64,000 nt of DNA from contig JAJUGR010000006.1 in the NCBI GenBank assembly GCA_029265905.1, positions 60,949 to 124,948 of the forward strand, given 5' to 3'. The position numbers were made by a program, and so were the translations under genes. Within the stretch, counting starts at the first letter, position 1. Each line of letters starts with the position of its first letter. A model generated the notes under the pieces. The model was not told where the DNA came from, did no database searches, and was given only the letters and a program-made list of their open reading frames with translations. This stretch comes from Sporomusaceae bacterium (lineage in GTDB: Bacteria; Bacillota; Negativicutes; Acidaminococcales; JAJUGR01). Positions 16,496 through 24,493 of this stretch are shown piece after piece.

Positions 16496-17234
16496 GAAAC
16501 CCCACCTTCAGATAATAGACGTAGGCAGGCATCGCCAACCCCATCATAAACACGCCTAGCGAGATCTTAAGCGGAATACCTACGACGAAGATGTTCAATT
16601 GCGGCATGGTGCGGGCGAGAATTCCCAGGGCGACGTCAGACAGCATGGTGACCATGATAACCGGCATCGCCAGCTGAAACGCTATAACCAGCGTATTGCC
16701 CGTGGCCTGGATCATAAAATCAGCCGTATTCAAAAAAACCGGCTTTCCCATCAGGGGCAGCCACTGGTAACTGTCAAACAGGGCCTGGATGACGACGTGA
16801 TGCAAATCAAGCACTAAAAAGAGCAAGAGCGCCAACATGTATTGAAAATTCCCCATGAGGGGAACTTGTTGTCCGGAGTGAACGTCAAAAATATTCACAA
16901 TGCCAAAACCGATCTGCGTATCCAAAAACTGTCCGGACATTTGGATCGCCGAAAAAAAGAGCGAGGCGACAAACCCGATCGCCAGGCCAATCACGGCCTC
17001 CTTGAACACTTCTACCGCAAAGGGCAGCGGCGCCAGGCCCGCTGCCGGGACAGCCGCGCCCGGCTCAACCAGCGGGAGCAGCAAAAACGCAAAGACGCCC
17101 GCCAACCCAGCCTTGCCCGCAACCGGAATGTTGCGGCTGCCAAACAGCGGCGCCGTTGAGAAAATTCCGCCCACCCGTGAAAACAGCAATAGCAAAACCG
17201 GCAATTTTGTTTGCAGCAGCAGCAATAATTCCAT
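16446..17234 (-). CDS. fliR: Flagellar export apparatus protein FliR
   Basis: FliR is part of the FliP5-FliQ4-FliR1 export gate. The 262-residue protein has about six membrane helices and the SGQFLDTQIGFGIVNIFDVHSG region near residue 110, typical of FliR. The start is uncertain: ATG at 17234 begins MELLLLLQTKL, and a GTG three codons upstream is the alternative; the ribosome site is weak for both. The C-terminus overlaps flhB by 50 bases in another frame. Confidence 0.94.
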   Translation of the reverse strand: MELLLLLQTKLPVLLLLFSRVGGIFSTAPLFGSRNIPVAGKAGLAGVFAFLLLPLVEPGAAVPAAGLAPLPFAVEVFKEAVIGLAIGFVASLFFSAIQMSGQFLDTQIGFGIVNIFDVHSGQQVPLMGNFQYMLALLLFLVLDLHHVVIQALFDSYQWLPLMGKPVFLNTADFMIQATGNTLVIAFQLAMPVIMVTMLSDVALGILARTMPQLNIFVVGIPLKISLGVFMMGLAMPAYVYYLKVGFHGLFRQVYRFLQLAAG

Positions 17235-17255
17235 GTCTAGCACCCGTACCGAAAA

Positions 17256-17525
17256 TTATTGAACCATGTTCGGCAGTTGCGTCAAAATGCCGTACGTGTA
17301 ATTCACCAATAAATTGAGCATCCAGGGGCCAAAAATGACAATGGCCACAAAGACAGCGATTATTTTGGGAATAAAAGCAAGCGTCTGTTCCTGTATCTGC
17401 GTGGTCGCTTGAAAGATACTGACCATAACGCCAACCAGCAAACCCAAGCCAAGCATCGGCGCAGACACGAGAAGGACCAGAAATAGCGCGTCCCGTCCAA
17501 TCTGAACGGCCATGTCACTGTTCAC
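17256..17525 (-). CDS. fliQ: Flagellar export apparatus protein FliQ
   Basis: FliQ is a small two-helix membrane protein of the flagellar export gate. At 89 residues it has the usual length. Its first helix starts GRDALFLVLLVSAPMLG and its second FIPKIIAVFVAIVIFGPWML. The start is GTG at 17525, seven bases after AGGAGG; the longer frame overlaps fliP and is not credible. It lies between fliP (11 bases) and fliR. Confidence 0.96.
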   Translation of the reverse strand: MNSDMAVQIGRDALFLVLLVSAPMLGLGLLVGVMVSIFQATTQIQEQTLAFIPKIIAVFVAIVIFGPWMLNLLVNYTYGILTQLPNMVQ

Positions 17526-17536
17526 AACAGCACCTC

Positions 17537-18301
17537 CTAGCCAAAGCTTGTCACCAGCGAACGAACAATCAGATGCCACCCATCGACAAGAATAAACAGC
17601 AGCAGTTTAAACGGCAGCGAGATCATATTCGGCGGAACCATCATCATGCCCATCGACATCAAGGTGCTGGCTACGACCATGTCCACAACAATAAACGGGA
17701 TATACAGCAAAAAACCGATCTGGAAAGCGGTTTTCAATTCGCTGATGACAAAAGCAGGAATGACGGTCATCGTCGGAATATCGTCCGGCGTTTCCGGCCG
17801 TTTTTCATTTGACAAATTAACAAATAAGGCCAGATCGTTCTCCCGGGTTTGCTTCAGCATAAAAGTACGCAGCGGCTTTACCGACGCCTCCATCGCCTGC
17901 TCCTGCGTAATCGAGCCCGCCAGATAGGGCTGAAAAGCGCGCTGGTTGATCTCGGAAAAATAGGGTGACATCGTGAAAAAAGTCAGAAACATCGCCAACC
18001 CGATCAGCACCTGGTTTGGCGGCACCTGTTGCGTCGCCAACGCGCTGCGGATGAACGAGAGCACAATGATAATGCGCGTAAAGGAGGTCATCATAATGAG
18101 AATTGATGGCGCCAACGTCAAAATCGTCAGCATCAATAGGATCTGCAAACTTAGCGCCACGTCCTGCGGCGACTGAGCCGCTCCCACCCCGACATTCAGG
18201 CTGGGTACCGGCACGGCGGCCGGCGCCGCCTGGGCCAGCGGTGCAAATTGAGTACAAGCTGTCAAAAAGCATAACAGCGCAAATAGATACTTTCTTCCCA
18301 A
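17537..18301 (-). CDS. fliP: Flagellar export apparatus protein FliP
   Basis: FliP forms the pentameric core of the export gate. It has a cleavable signal peptide (about residues 1-26, ending AQA) and the family motifs MTSFTRIIIVLSFIRSALATQQ and PPNQVLIGLAMFLTFF. The C-terminal helix pair includes VPPNMISLPFKLLLFILVDGWHL. The start is TTG at 18301 with GGGAG six bases upstream. Length 254 residues is normal. Confidence 0.97.
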   Translation of the reverse strand: MGRKYLFALLCFLTACTQFAPLAQAAPAAVPVPSLNVGVGAAQSPQDVALSLQILLMLTILTLAPSILIMMTSFTRIIIVLSFIRSALATQQVPPNQVLIGLAMFLTFFTMSPYFSEINQRAFQPYLAGSITQEQAMEASVKPLRTFMLKQTRENDLALFVNLSNEKRPETPDDIPTMTVIPAFVISELKTAFQIGFLLYIPFIVVDMVVASTLMSMGMMMVPPNMISLPFKLLLFILVDGWHLIVRSLVTSFG

Positions 18302-18335
18302 ACGGCTCTCCCTCTTCCCGCGATATCCTCAATTG

Positions 18336-18863
18336 CTAAACGGGGGGCTGGTTTTTTTTGCGGGCGCGGACAAACCCGGGCAGGCGTTTTTCCAGCTCGT
18401 CCAGCAGTTGCAGCTGGTCGGAAAACAAGCTTCTGTCTGCCGTCCCCTCAAGGCTCGGTTGCTGTAAAAATTGTTGCACCAATTGTTCGTCATCAATTTC
18501 CCGCAATAAATTCACCTGCTGGTCAGTTACCCCCAGCAGCAAAATTTTCTCGCCGACTCTCAGGAATACGGCCTGGCGCGTCCCCCCCAGGGAAACCGCC
18601 CCAACAACAGACGCGCCATTTGCCGCCTGCATGCGGTTCATTCGTCCGCCAAACCAGCGGGACGCGGTATACGCCGCCCAAAGCACGCCGGCAAAAACGA
18701 GCAGCAGCGTAATCATATAAGCGGCCGTTCCCAACCAGCCGGAGCCTCCGGCTGCCGCCGGTTCCTTGTACGCCAAATAGCGATTATCCGGCGCAGCGAA
18801 GGCAACGGCGGCCGAGCCAAGCGCGGCCGCACCGGTCAAGACCAGCCCTGCGAGCCGCTTCAT
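18336..18863 (-). CDS. fliO: Flagellar biosynthesis protein FliO
   Basis: FliO is a bitopic membrane protein that helps assemble the FliP ring. A signal-like N-terminus (residues 1-23) is followed by a membrane helix (about 48-67). A cytoplasmic domain follows with GAVSLGGTRQAVFLRVGEKILLLGVTDQQVNLL, the FliO/FliZ-type beta-rich core, and a basic tail. The ATG overlaps the cheY stop by four bases (ATGA). Its place between cheY and fliP matches the B. subtilis order. Confidence 0.9.
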   Translation of the reverse strand: MKRLAGLVLTGAAALGSAAVAFAAPDNRYLAYKEPAAAGGSGWLGTAAYMITLLLVFAGVLWAAYTASRWFGGRMNRMQAANGASVVGAVSLGGTRQAVFLRVGEKILLLGVTDQQVNLLREIDDEQLVQQFLQQPSLEGTADRSLFSDQLQLLDELEKRLPGFVRARKKNQPPV

Positions 18864-19222
18864 CCGAGCGCTTTGCGGACGGCTTCAATTACCCGGTCCG
18901 GCTGAAAAGGCTTAACAATGAAGTCGCGCGCGCCGGATTGTATCGCCTCGATTACCATCGCCTGCTGCCCCATCGCGCTGCACATAATAACCTTGGCATT
19001 CGCGTCGATTTTTTTAATTTCCTTAACCGCGCTGATGCCGTCCATTTCCGGCATAGTGATGTCCATCGTTGTCAGGTCCGGGCGCAGCTCCTGCCATTTT
19101 TCCAGCGCCTTTTGGCCGTTTTCGGCCTCCCCGACAATTTCAAAGCCATTTTTGGACAAAATATCTTTTATCATCATTCTCATAAAGGCTGCGTCATCAA
19201 CTACTAAAATACGTGCTCCCAT
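18860..19222 (-). CDS. cheY: Chemotaxis response regulator CheY
   Basis: CheY is the single-domain response regulator that, when phosphorylated by CheA, binds FliM and FliY at the flagellar switch. At 120 residues it is a bare receiver domain. It has the acidic pair (VVDDAAFMR), phospho-Asp in TTMDITMPEMDG, conserved Thr/Ser in VIMCSAMGQQ and Lys in FIVKPFQ. ATG at 19222 is used because the GTG two codons earlier is too close to AGGAG. It is located between fliY and fliO, as in B. subtilis. Confidence 0.96.
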   Translation of the reverse strand: MGARILVVDDAAFMRMMIKDILSKNGFEIVGEAENGQKALEKWQELRPDLTTMDITMPEMDGISAVKEIKKIDANAKVIMCSAMGQQAMVIEAIQSGARDFIVKPFQPDRVIEAVRKALG

Positions 19223-19267
19223 TGTCACATCTCCTTTTAATTTGCGTTATCATCTTCAAGACATTTC

Positions 19268-20407
19268 TTATTGCAACGTGCGCAACCGGTCAACCGGACT
19301 CACGATCTCTGTCACGCGCACACCGAAGTTTTCGTCGATGACAACCACTTCGCCGCGGGCAATCAGCTTCGTGTTAACAAAAATGTCAACCGGTTCGCCG
19401 GCTAGCTTGTCCAACTCGATGACAGAGCCCGGCGCGAGCTCCAAAATGTCGCGAATCAATTTTTTGGTGCGCCCCAGTTCCACCGTCACTTGCATCGGAA
19501 CATCCATGATCAAGCCAAAGTTGCCATCTGGCATCGCTTGGCCGGCCTGGGGCTGCAATGGCGCAAACTGAACCGGCTGTACGGGCACATTGGGCACGGC
19601 CGGCGGCGGCGCAACTGGGATTGACGGCGCAGACGCCACCATCGGCGGAGGGGTTGCAACCGCTGGCGCGGCCGGCGTCACGGGCTGAGTTGACGGCGCG
19701 GACGGCGTGGGCGCCGTAGCCGCAGTCATGGACTCCATCAAATTGCCGACCAATTCCTTGGCCACGTCGAAGGTGAGGATCTGCATGATTTCAGAATCGA
19801 TTAGATTCTCCACTTCCATGCGGAACGAGACCCGCACGATCGGTTCGTCACCGGCGGCTACGCTGCCAATGGGGTTTTCCGCAGAAAAATCATATAAATT
19901 CACAATCGGCGGCGCGATGTCAATTTTCTTTTTAAAGATCGTGGACATCGAGGTTGACGTTGAACCCATCATCTGGTTCATTGCTTCCGACACGGCGCTC
20001 ATGTAGAGCTCATTGAGCTCCGTAGGCGGATTCGTCCCGTCGCCCCCCATCATCAGATCCGCGATGATGAGCGCATCCTGCTGCTTGATTGCCAGCAAAT
20101 TCGTCCCATGCAGCCCATGCGTGTAGCCCACTTCAATGACCAGATAAGGCAGCGGGTATTCACCCCTTATTTGGTTAGCCGAAGAAATGGACACCTTCGG
20201 CGTCGTGATCGATACGCGGCGGCTTAACAAAATTGACAGCGTCGTCGCGGCGCTGCCCATGGAAATGTTGCCGACTTCCCCCAGCGCATCCTGCTCCATT
20301 TCCGACAGGCTGACTTCTTTGGCTGCACTACGCTCCTCAGCAGCCGGGGACTCTCCTCTCAGCAACGCATCAATCTCTTCTTGCGACAAGAATCCGTCAC
20401 CCATCAT
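19268..20407 (-). CDS. fliY: Flagellar switch protein FliY (CheC-FliN fusion)
   Basis: FliY of Bacillota combines a CheY-P phosphatase with the FliN switch component. It begins with a CheY-P-binding peptide (LSQEEIDALLRGE). Next comes a CheC-like domain with both phosphatase helices (QDALGEVGNISMGSAATTL and MSAVSEAMNQMMGSTSTSM). A Pro/Ala-rich linker (about 215-290) leads to a FliN/SpoA domain (VELGRTKKLIRDILELAPGSVIELDKLAGEPVDI). The ATG at 20407 has GGAGG six bases upstream. It overlaps fliM by 11 bases. Confidence 0.95.
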   Translation of the reverse strand: MMGDGFLSQEEIDALLRGESPAAEERSAAKEVSLSEMEQDALGEVGNISMGSAATTLSILLSRRVSITTPKVSISSANQIRGEYPLPYLVIEVGYTHGLHGTNLLAIKQQDALIIADLMMGGDGTNPPTELNELYMSAVSEAMNQMMGSTSTSMSTIFKKKIDIAPPIVNLYDFSAENPIGSVAAGDEPIVRVSFRMEVENLIDSEIMQILTFDVAKELVGNLMESMTAATAPTPSAPSTQPVTPAAPAVATPPPMVASAPSIPVAPPPAVPNVPVQPVQFAPLQPQAGQAMPDGNFGLIMDVPMQVTVELGRTKKLIRDILELAPGSVIELDKLAGEPVDIFVNTKLIARGEVVVIDENFGVRVTEIVSPVDRLRTLQ

Positions 20408-21407
20408 TATCTTCCTCCCCATCTGTTACCACTTGCGTCACCTGAACGGCCAGCCGCTGACCTGACAAGCCGGGCTTGCAATAATATTTTTCTTTGCTGC
20501 CGATAACGATGGCTAAATCCTCCGAATGGCGCCGCTCAAGCGGCAGCACGTCGCCCGGGGCGAGCGCCAGCAGATCTTGGACGCTGATGCTGGTTTTGCC
20601 GAGTTCAACACGCAGCGGAATCGGCGTTTGCGTCAGGCGGCGCTGCAATTCTTCTGTGTATTCGTCATTTTCATTCTTGGCAATGGAGGAAGCAACCCAA
20701 AAAGTCGTTGTCAGCTTGGACATAATGGGTTCAAGCACCAGATACGGAATACAGATGTTGATCAGGCCCTCTGACTGCATGATTTTCGCTTGCAGTGTGA
20801 TGATAACCACCATGTCATTAGGCGGTACAATCTGCGTGAACTGGGGATTTGTTTCAATGGCTTCCAGACGCGGGTCAAGCTTGACAACCTGGCGCCATGC
20901 CTCTTGAAACCCCTCCAGCGCCTTGCCCAATACGCGGCTGATAATCGCCTGTTCAATGTCTGTCAGCGACCGCGGCTTGGAAATTGTCGCCCCGACGCCG
21001 CCAAACAGCCGGTCAATAATGGCAAAGGCAATGTTGGGATTGATGTCGAAAATGGCGTTTCCTTTGAGCGGGCGCATTTGAAGCACGCTGATAACGCTCG
21101 GATTAGGCAGGGAGCGGATGAATTCTTCATAAGTCAATTGATCGACCGAGACAACATTAATATGCACCAAAGTCCGCAAGTGTGCCGACAAATAAGTGTT
21201 AAGCAGACGCGCAAAATTTTCGTGCAGCATGTAAAGCGTACGAATTTGGTCTTTTGAAAACTTGTCGGGACGCTTGAAATCATACAGCTTGATTTTCTTT
21301 TGCTGCTGCTCCGTTTTAATTTCTTCCGCTGAAACCGTCCCAGTCGACAAGGCTGACAGCAGTTCATCTATCTCGGACTGGGATAACACATCTGACGAAC
21401 CCGCCAT
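20397..21407 (-). CDS. fliM: Flagellar motor switch protein FliM
   Basis: FliM is the C-ring protein that receives CheY-P and sets rotation direction. It has the N-terminal CheY-P peptide (LSQSEIDELLSAL, residues 9-21) and a middle CheC-like domain without phosphatase function. The C-terminal FliN-like domain carries VELGKTSISVQDLLALAPGDVLPLERR. The 336-residue length is normal. Start ATG at 21407 follows GAGGAGG. Confidence 0.97.
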   Translation of the reverse strand: MAGSSDVLSQSEIDELLSALSTGTVSAEEIKTEQQQKKIKLYDFKRPDKFSKDQIRTLYMLHENFARLLNTYLSAHLRTLVHINVVSVDQLTYEEFIRSLPNPSVISVLQMRPLKGNAIFDINPNIAFAIIDRLFGGVGATISKPRSLTDIEQAIISRVLGKALEGFQEAWRQVVKLDPRLEAIETNPQFTQIVPPNDMVVIITLQAKIMQSEGLINICIPYLVLEPIMSKLTTTFWVASSIAKNENDEYTEELQRRLTQTPIPLRVELGKTSISVQDLLALAPGDVLPLERRHSEDLAIVIGSKEKYYCKPGLSGQRLAVQVTQVVTDGEEDNDG

Positions 21408-21449
21408 ATCAGCACCTCCTCACCCTGCGCCTGGCCGGCACGATTGTAA

Positions 21450-21920
21450 TTATTGCAAGACAAAATTGGTAAAATAAACATTGTAAACCTTATCCACGCC
21501 GCCAAGCGCCGCGTTAACCGCTCTGCGGATGTTTTCCTTCAGCTCTTCCTGCTTTTCAGGGGCGAACTGTTCTACTTTCTGGGCCCGCAAAAATTGAATG
21601 ACCGTATCCTGGATGATAATCTCCTCAGGATTGGCCGCCTTCGGGTCCTTGGCCGCATTCTTGTTCGGCATCACTTCAAGCACGACGGCAACCTTCAAAT
21701 AGCGGCCGCTGTTTACGCCGCCGACGTTGACAATCATGCCCTCTTTCGGGTCGCCCAGCTTCATGATAACGCCTGGCTCCCGCTTCGCTGTCGGCGCGTC
21801 TTTGTCCGCCATAATCTTCGTCGCCACAAAATACGATACGCCGCTGGCCAGCAATAACCCGGCCACTATAAGTCCAATAATCAGGCCCATGCTTGTTTTC
21901 TTTTTCTCACCGTCAGCCAT
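21450..21920 (-). CDS. fliL: Flagellar basal-body-associated protein FliL
   Basis: FliL surrounds the stator units and supports torque at high load. The 156-residue protein has one membrane helix (about residues 11-32, GLIIGLIVAGLLLASGVSYF) and an extracytoplasmic SPFH-like domain ending in YNVYFTNFVLQ, the typical FliL terminus. Start ATG at 21920 begins MADGEKKK after AAGGTGG. It is followed by fliM and preceded by flbD with a ~107-base gap in which I see no gene. Confidence 0.93.
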   Translation of the reverse strand: MADGEKKKTSMGLIIGLIVAGLLLASGVSYFVATKIMADKDAPTAKREPGVIMKLGDPKEGMIVNVGGVNSGRYLKVAVVLEVMPNKNAAKDPKAANPEEIIIQDTVIQFLRAQKVEQFAPEKQEELKENIRRAVNAALGGVDKVYNVYFTNFVLQ

Positions 21921-22027
21921 TTCGCCACCACCTTTACTTCGCAAAAAACAGACCCGAACCTTAAATTTTATTCGACGGTATTTCCCGCTTTTCCTGCTGA
22001 TTTAACCCCGCAGCCGCAAAAGAAGTA

Positions 22028-22225
22028 TCAGCGACCGAACCGCCCCAGCGCGCGGCGATAATCCATCACGCGGCGAACCACCTCCGCCATCGATTCCTCA
22101 ACCAGGATTTTTTTGCCGTTGACAAGCGTGATAACCGTATCGGGCGTTTCCTCGATCGACTCGATCAGTTCGGCGTTCAAAACAAATTCTGCGTTCTTTG
22201 ATTGAAATTTAACCAGTTTAATCAT
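22028..22225 (-). CDS. flbD: FlbD/SwrD family protein
   Basis: A 65-residue protein of the flagellar FlbD family (SwrD in B. subtilis), which raises motor power for swarming. The family pattern is visible: INxELIESIEETPDTVITLVNGKKxLVxE followed by a short basic tail. Start ATG at 22225 is preceded by GGAGGGG. It is located between flgE and fliL as in Bacillus, but here a strong terminator lies between flgE and flbD. Confidence 0.92.
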   Translation of the reverse strand: MIKLVKFQSKNAEFVLNAELIESIEETPDTVITLVNGKKILVEESMAEVVRRVMDYRRALGRFGR

Positions 22226-22254
22226 GAGGTCCCCTCCATCGCATCAGTTTACTT

Positions 22255-22283
22255 AAAAAAGGGGAGGGCTAGCCCTCCCCTTT
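22255..22283 (-). terminator. Strong intrinsic terminator after flgE inside the operon
   Basis: A perfect 13-bp inverted repeat (arms 22258-22270 and 22271-22283, GC-rich) is followed on the minus strand by six T (22255-22260). It lies 14 bases after the flgE stop and 30 bases before the flbD start, so it should reduce read-through into fliL-fliM and all later genes. Confidence 0.9.
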
Positions 22284-22296
22284 GGCCGCATCACGG

Positions 22297-23550
22297 TTAG
22301 CGTTTCAGATTGGTCAGCTCTTCAAGCATTTGATCTGTCGTCGTGATGACGCGCGAGTTCGCCTGGAAACCGCGTTGCGTAATAACCATGTTGCTGAATT
22401 CTTCCGCCAAGTCGACGTTGGACATTTCCAGCGTACCCGGATTAATTGTTCCGCGCCCGCCGACGCCGGTCGTTCCGACCTGCGGCTCGCCCGAGTTCGT
22501 GGAACGGGAGAAGAGGCTGCTGCCGACCTTCGTCAAGCCGGCCGGGTTGTTGAACGTGGCCAGCGCCAGCTGCGCCAGGGTTCTGGTCTGTCCGTTGGTG
22601 AAGCTGCCGATGACGTTGCCGTTCACGTCGATGGACGAGCCGTTCATCGAGCCGGAGGCGTAGCCGCTTTGACCGGTCGCCTGTACGGATGTGTCGCCGC
22701 CGTACTGCGTCAAGCCGGACAGATTAAAAGTGAGTGACATTGCAGCCGCACCGTTAAGCGGGGAATAAGAAAGAGTCGGAGTTGCCGGCGTGGTAGAAGT
22801 TAGCGTGCCATCATCATTAAAAGACAACGTGAAAGAGTTTGGCGTTAGAGGATCAGCTCCGACAACCGGCACAGCAGCGCCATCGATCGTAGTAGTAGCC
22901 GTCCAAGTATTGTTGCCAGTTTTGGCATAAGTAGTTTTTGCAGTATGTGCTTCACCAAGTGAATCGTAAATGTCAATCGTTGCAAGTGCTGTATCCTGAT
23001 TCGCTACCGCCGAAGCAGACAAATTGTTCGCGTGCGTAATCGAAGTAGTTGCTTTAGCCGGAATGGCGGAACCAACCGGGATGGTGATGCCAGAAATCGG
23101 CGCTGCTGTGTCAACTACGCCGCTGTCGTCGGCCGTCCAGCCCATGACCTGGTAGCCGGTGCCCGGCACGCCAAAGTTGCCTTGGGTGTCAAAATCGAAG
23201 TTGCCGGCGCGCGTGTAATATTGGCTCGCACCGTCGCCCAGGACAAAAAAGCCCTGGCCTTGAATTGACAAATCGGTTGCTTTGCCGGTCGGTTGGAAAC
23301 TGCCGTCCGTGAACAGCGTATCGATGCTGGCGATGCCAACCCCGAGGCCGATTTGCTTCGGATTCGTGCCGCCTCTCGCTCCTTGAGCGGCCGAAGCGCC
23401 TTGCGTTGTTTGGCTCAGCACATCTTGAAAAGTGACCCGGCCGGCCTTAAAGCCGACCGTATTGACGTTGGCAATGTTATTGCCCAGCACGTCCATACGG
23501 GTTTGGTGGTTGCGCAAACCGGACACGCCGGAAAACAATGAACGCATCAT
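22297..23550 (-). CDS. flgE: Flagellar hook protein FlgE
   Basis: FlgE polymerises into the flexible hook outside the cell after export by the flagellar type III system. The N-terminal rod/hook signature is clear (SGLRNHQTRMDVLGNNIANVNTVGFK). The D1-type segment has FFVLGDGASQYYTRAGNFDFD near residue 105, and the C-terminal helix VDLAEEFSNMVITQRGFQANSRVI is intact. The middle (about residues 165-270) is Thr/Ser-rich and variable, as expected for the exposed domain. Length 417 residues. Two adjacent ATGs are possible starts; GGAGG lies 11 bases before the first. Confidence 0.96.
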   Translation of the reverse strand: MMRSLFSGVSGLRNHQTRMDVLGNNIANVNTVGFKAGRVTFQDVLSQTTQGASAAQGARGGTNPKQIGLGVGIASIDTLFTDGSFQPTGKATDLSIQGQGFFVLGDGASQYYTRAGNFDFDTQGNFGVPGTGYQVMGWTADDSGVVDTAAPISGITIPVGSAIPAKATTSITHANNLSASAVANQDTALATIDIYDSLGEAHTAKTTYAKTGNNTWTATTTIDGAAVPVVGADPLTPNSFTLSFNDDGTLTSTTPATPTLSYSPLNGAAAMSLTFNLSGLTQYGGDTSVQATGQSGYASGSMNGSSIDVNGNVIGSFTNGQTRTLAQLALATFNNPAGLTKVGSSLFSRSTNSGEPQVGTTGVGGRGTINPGTLEMSNVDLAEEFSNMVITQRGFQANSRVITTTDQMLEELTNLKR

Positions 23551-23635
23551 AACTAAATCAACCTCCTTGTTGTTGGCCGTGCAACGCGCTTCAGTCGATG
23601 GGCGCGTTTAAGCTTCCCCGTTAAAGAGGTCCGGC

Positions 23636-24031
23636 TTATACGATCACGGCACTGTCAATATTGGTAAAGACATTCTCTTTCATTGAGTCGCCATCAACCG
23701 CCGTAATGACGGTTCGGTTTCTGACACTAACAACAAACGCCAAATCAGGCTGCATCAAGACGAGTGATTCCCGCGCGCCTTTTTGCGCCGCCTTGCCGAC
23801 CGCTTGCTCCAGCCTCTGCAGCTGTGACTGGTCCAGTTCGATTTTCCGTGAAGCCAGCCGCTGCAGCGCGTGCTGTGAAAACTTTACACGCTCCTGCTCT
23901 TTTTGCAGGGTTTGCTGAAAACTCGCCACGCCCTTGGGCGCAACGGGCAGCTGGTTGGGTGCGACTGCAGGTTTAACATCCGTACGCTGCACTAGTGTCT
24001 GTGGCGAAAAATAAATACGCTCTTGCGCCAT
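23636..24031 (-). CDS. Flagellar operon protein of the TIGR02530 (flg_new) type
   Basis: A 131-residue soluble protein found between flgD and flgE in many Bacillota flagellar operons. The conserved core is FSQHALQRLASRKIELDQSQLQRLEQAVGKAAQKGA followed by SLVLMQPDLAFVVSVRNRTVITAVD, a pattern recalled from the TIGR02530 family. Function is unknown; an export-related or hook-related role is a guess from position only. Start ATG at 24031 (MAQERIYF) is chosen over the longer frame because GGGGAG lies at proper spacing and the family starts there. Confidence 0.8.
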   Translation of the reverse strand: MAQERIYFSPQTLVQRTDVKPAVAPNQLPVAPKGVASFQQTLQKEQERVKFSQHALQRLASRKIELDQSQLQRLEQAVGKAAQKGARESLVLMQPDLAFVVSVRNRTVITAVDGDSMKENVFTNIDSAVIV

Positions 24032-24066
24032 GCCACTCTCCCCTTCCGTGGGCCTCCTGCTTACTG

Positions 24067-24474
24067 TCACCCCGTCGTTTTGACCGCCTCTTCCACGCGG
24101 GAAACTTTTGCCAGCTCAACCGAATAATCGCCAACTACCAAATAAGGGGTTCCTTTTTCAATCAGCACGGAGCTGACGTTTCCGCTCAGGCTTTGGCCGC
24201 CGGCCTCCGTCCAGGTGACCTTTTTGCCGATCATGGACGTCGCTTGGGTCGCCGTCATGGCCATATTCATATTCTGCATTTGCTCCAGCGAGGAGAAGGT
24301 AGCCATTTGGGAAATGAACTGCGTGTCATCCATCGGGCTCATCGGGTCCTGATAGCGCAGCTGCGTAACCAAAAGCTCCAGAAAATCGTTTTTCCCCAGC
24401 TCCGACGACTTGTTGGCAACTTGGGCAGCGCTTTTCTCCGTCGAGCTATAGCCGGAAATGTTGCTTATCGCCAT
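24067..24474 (-). CDS. flgD: Hook assembly scaffold protein FlgD
   Basis: FlgD caps the growing hook and is later discarded. This is the short 135-residue form common in Bacillota. The conserved N-terminal block is ELGKNDFLELLVTQLRYQDPMSPMDDTQFISQMATFSSLEQMQNM (about residues 25-70). A small Tudor-like C-terminal part follows. It is transcribed after fliK and immediately before the TIGR02530-like gene. Confidence 0.95.
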   Translation of the reverse strand: MAISNISGYSSTEKSAAQVANKSSELGKNDFLELLVTQLRYQDPMSPMDDTQFISQMATFSSLEQMQNMNMAMTATQATSMIGKKVTWTEAGGQSLSGNVSSVLIEKGTPYLVVGDYSVELAKVSRVEEAVKTTG

Positions 24475-24493
24475 AATTTTTCGCCTCCCTGCG

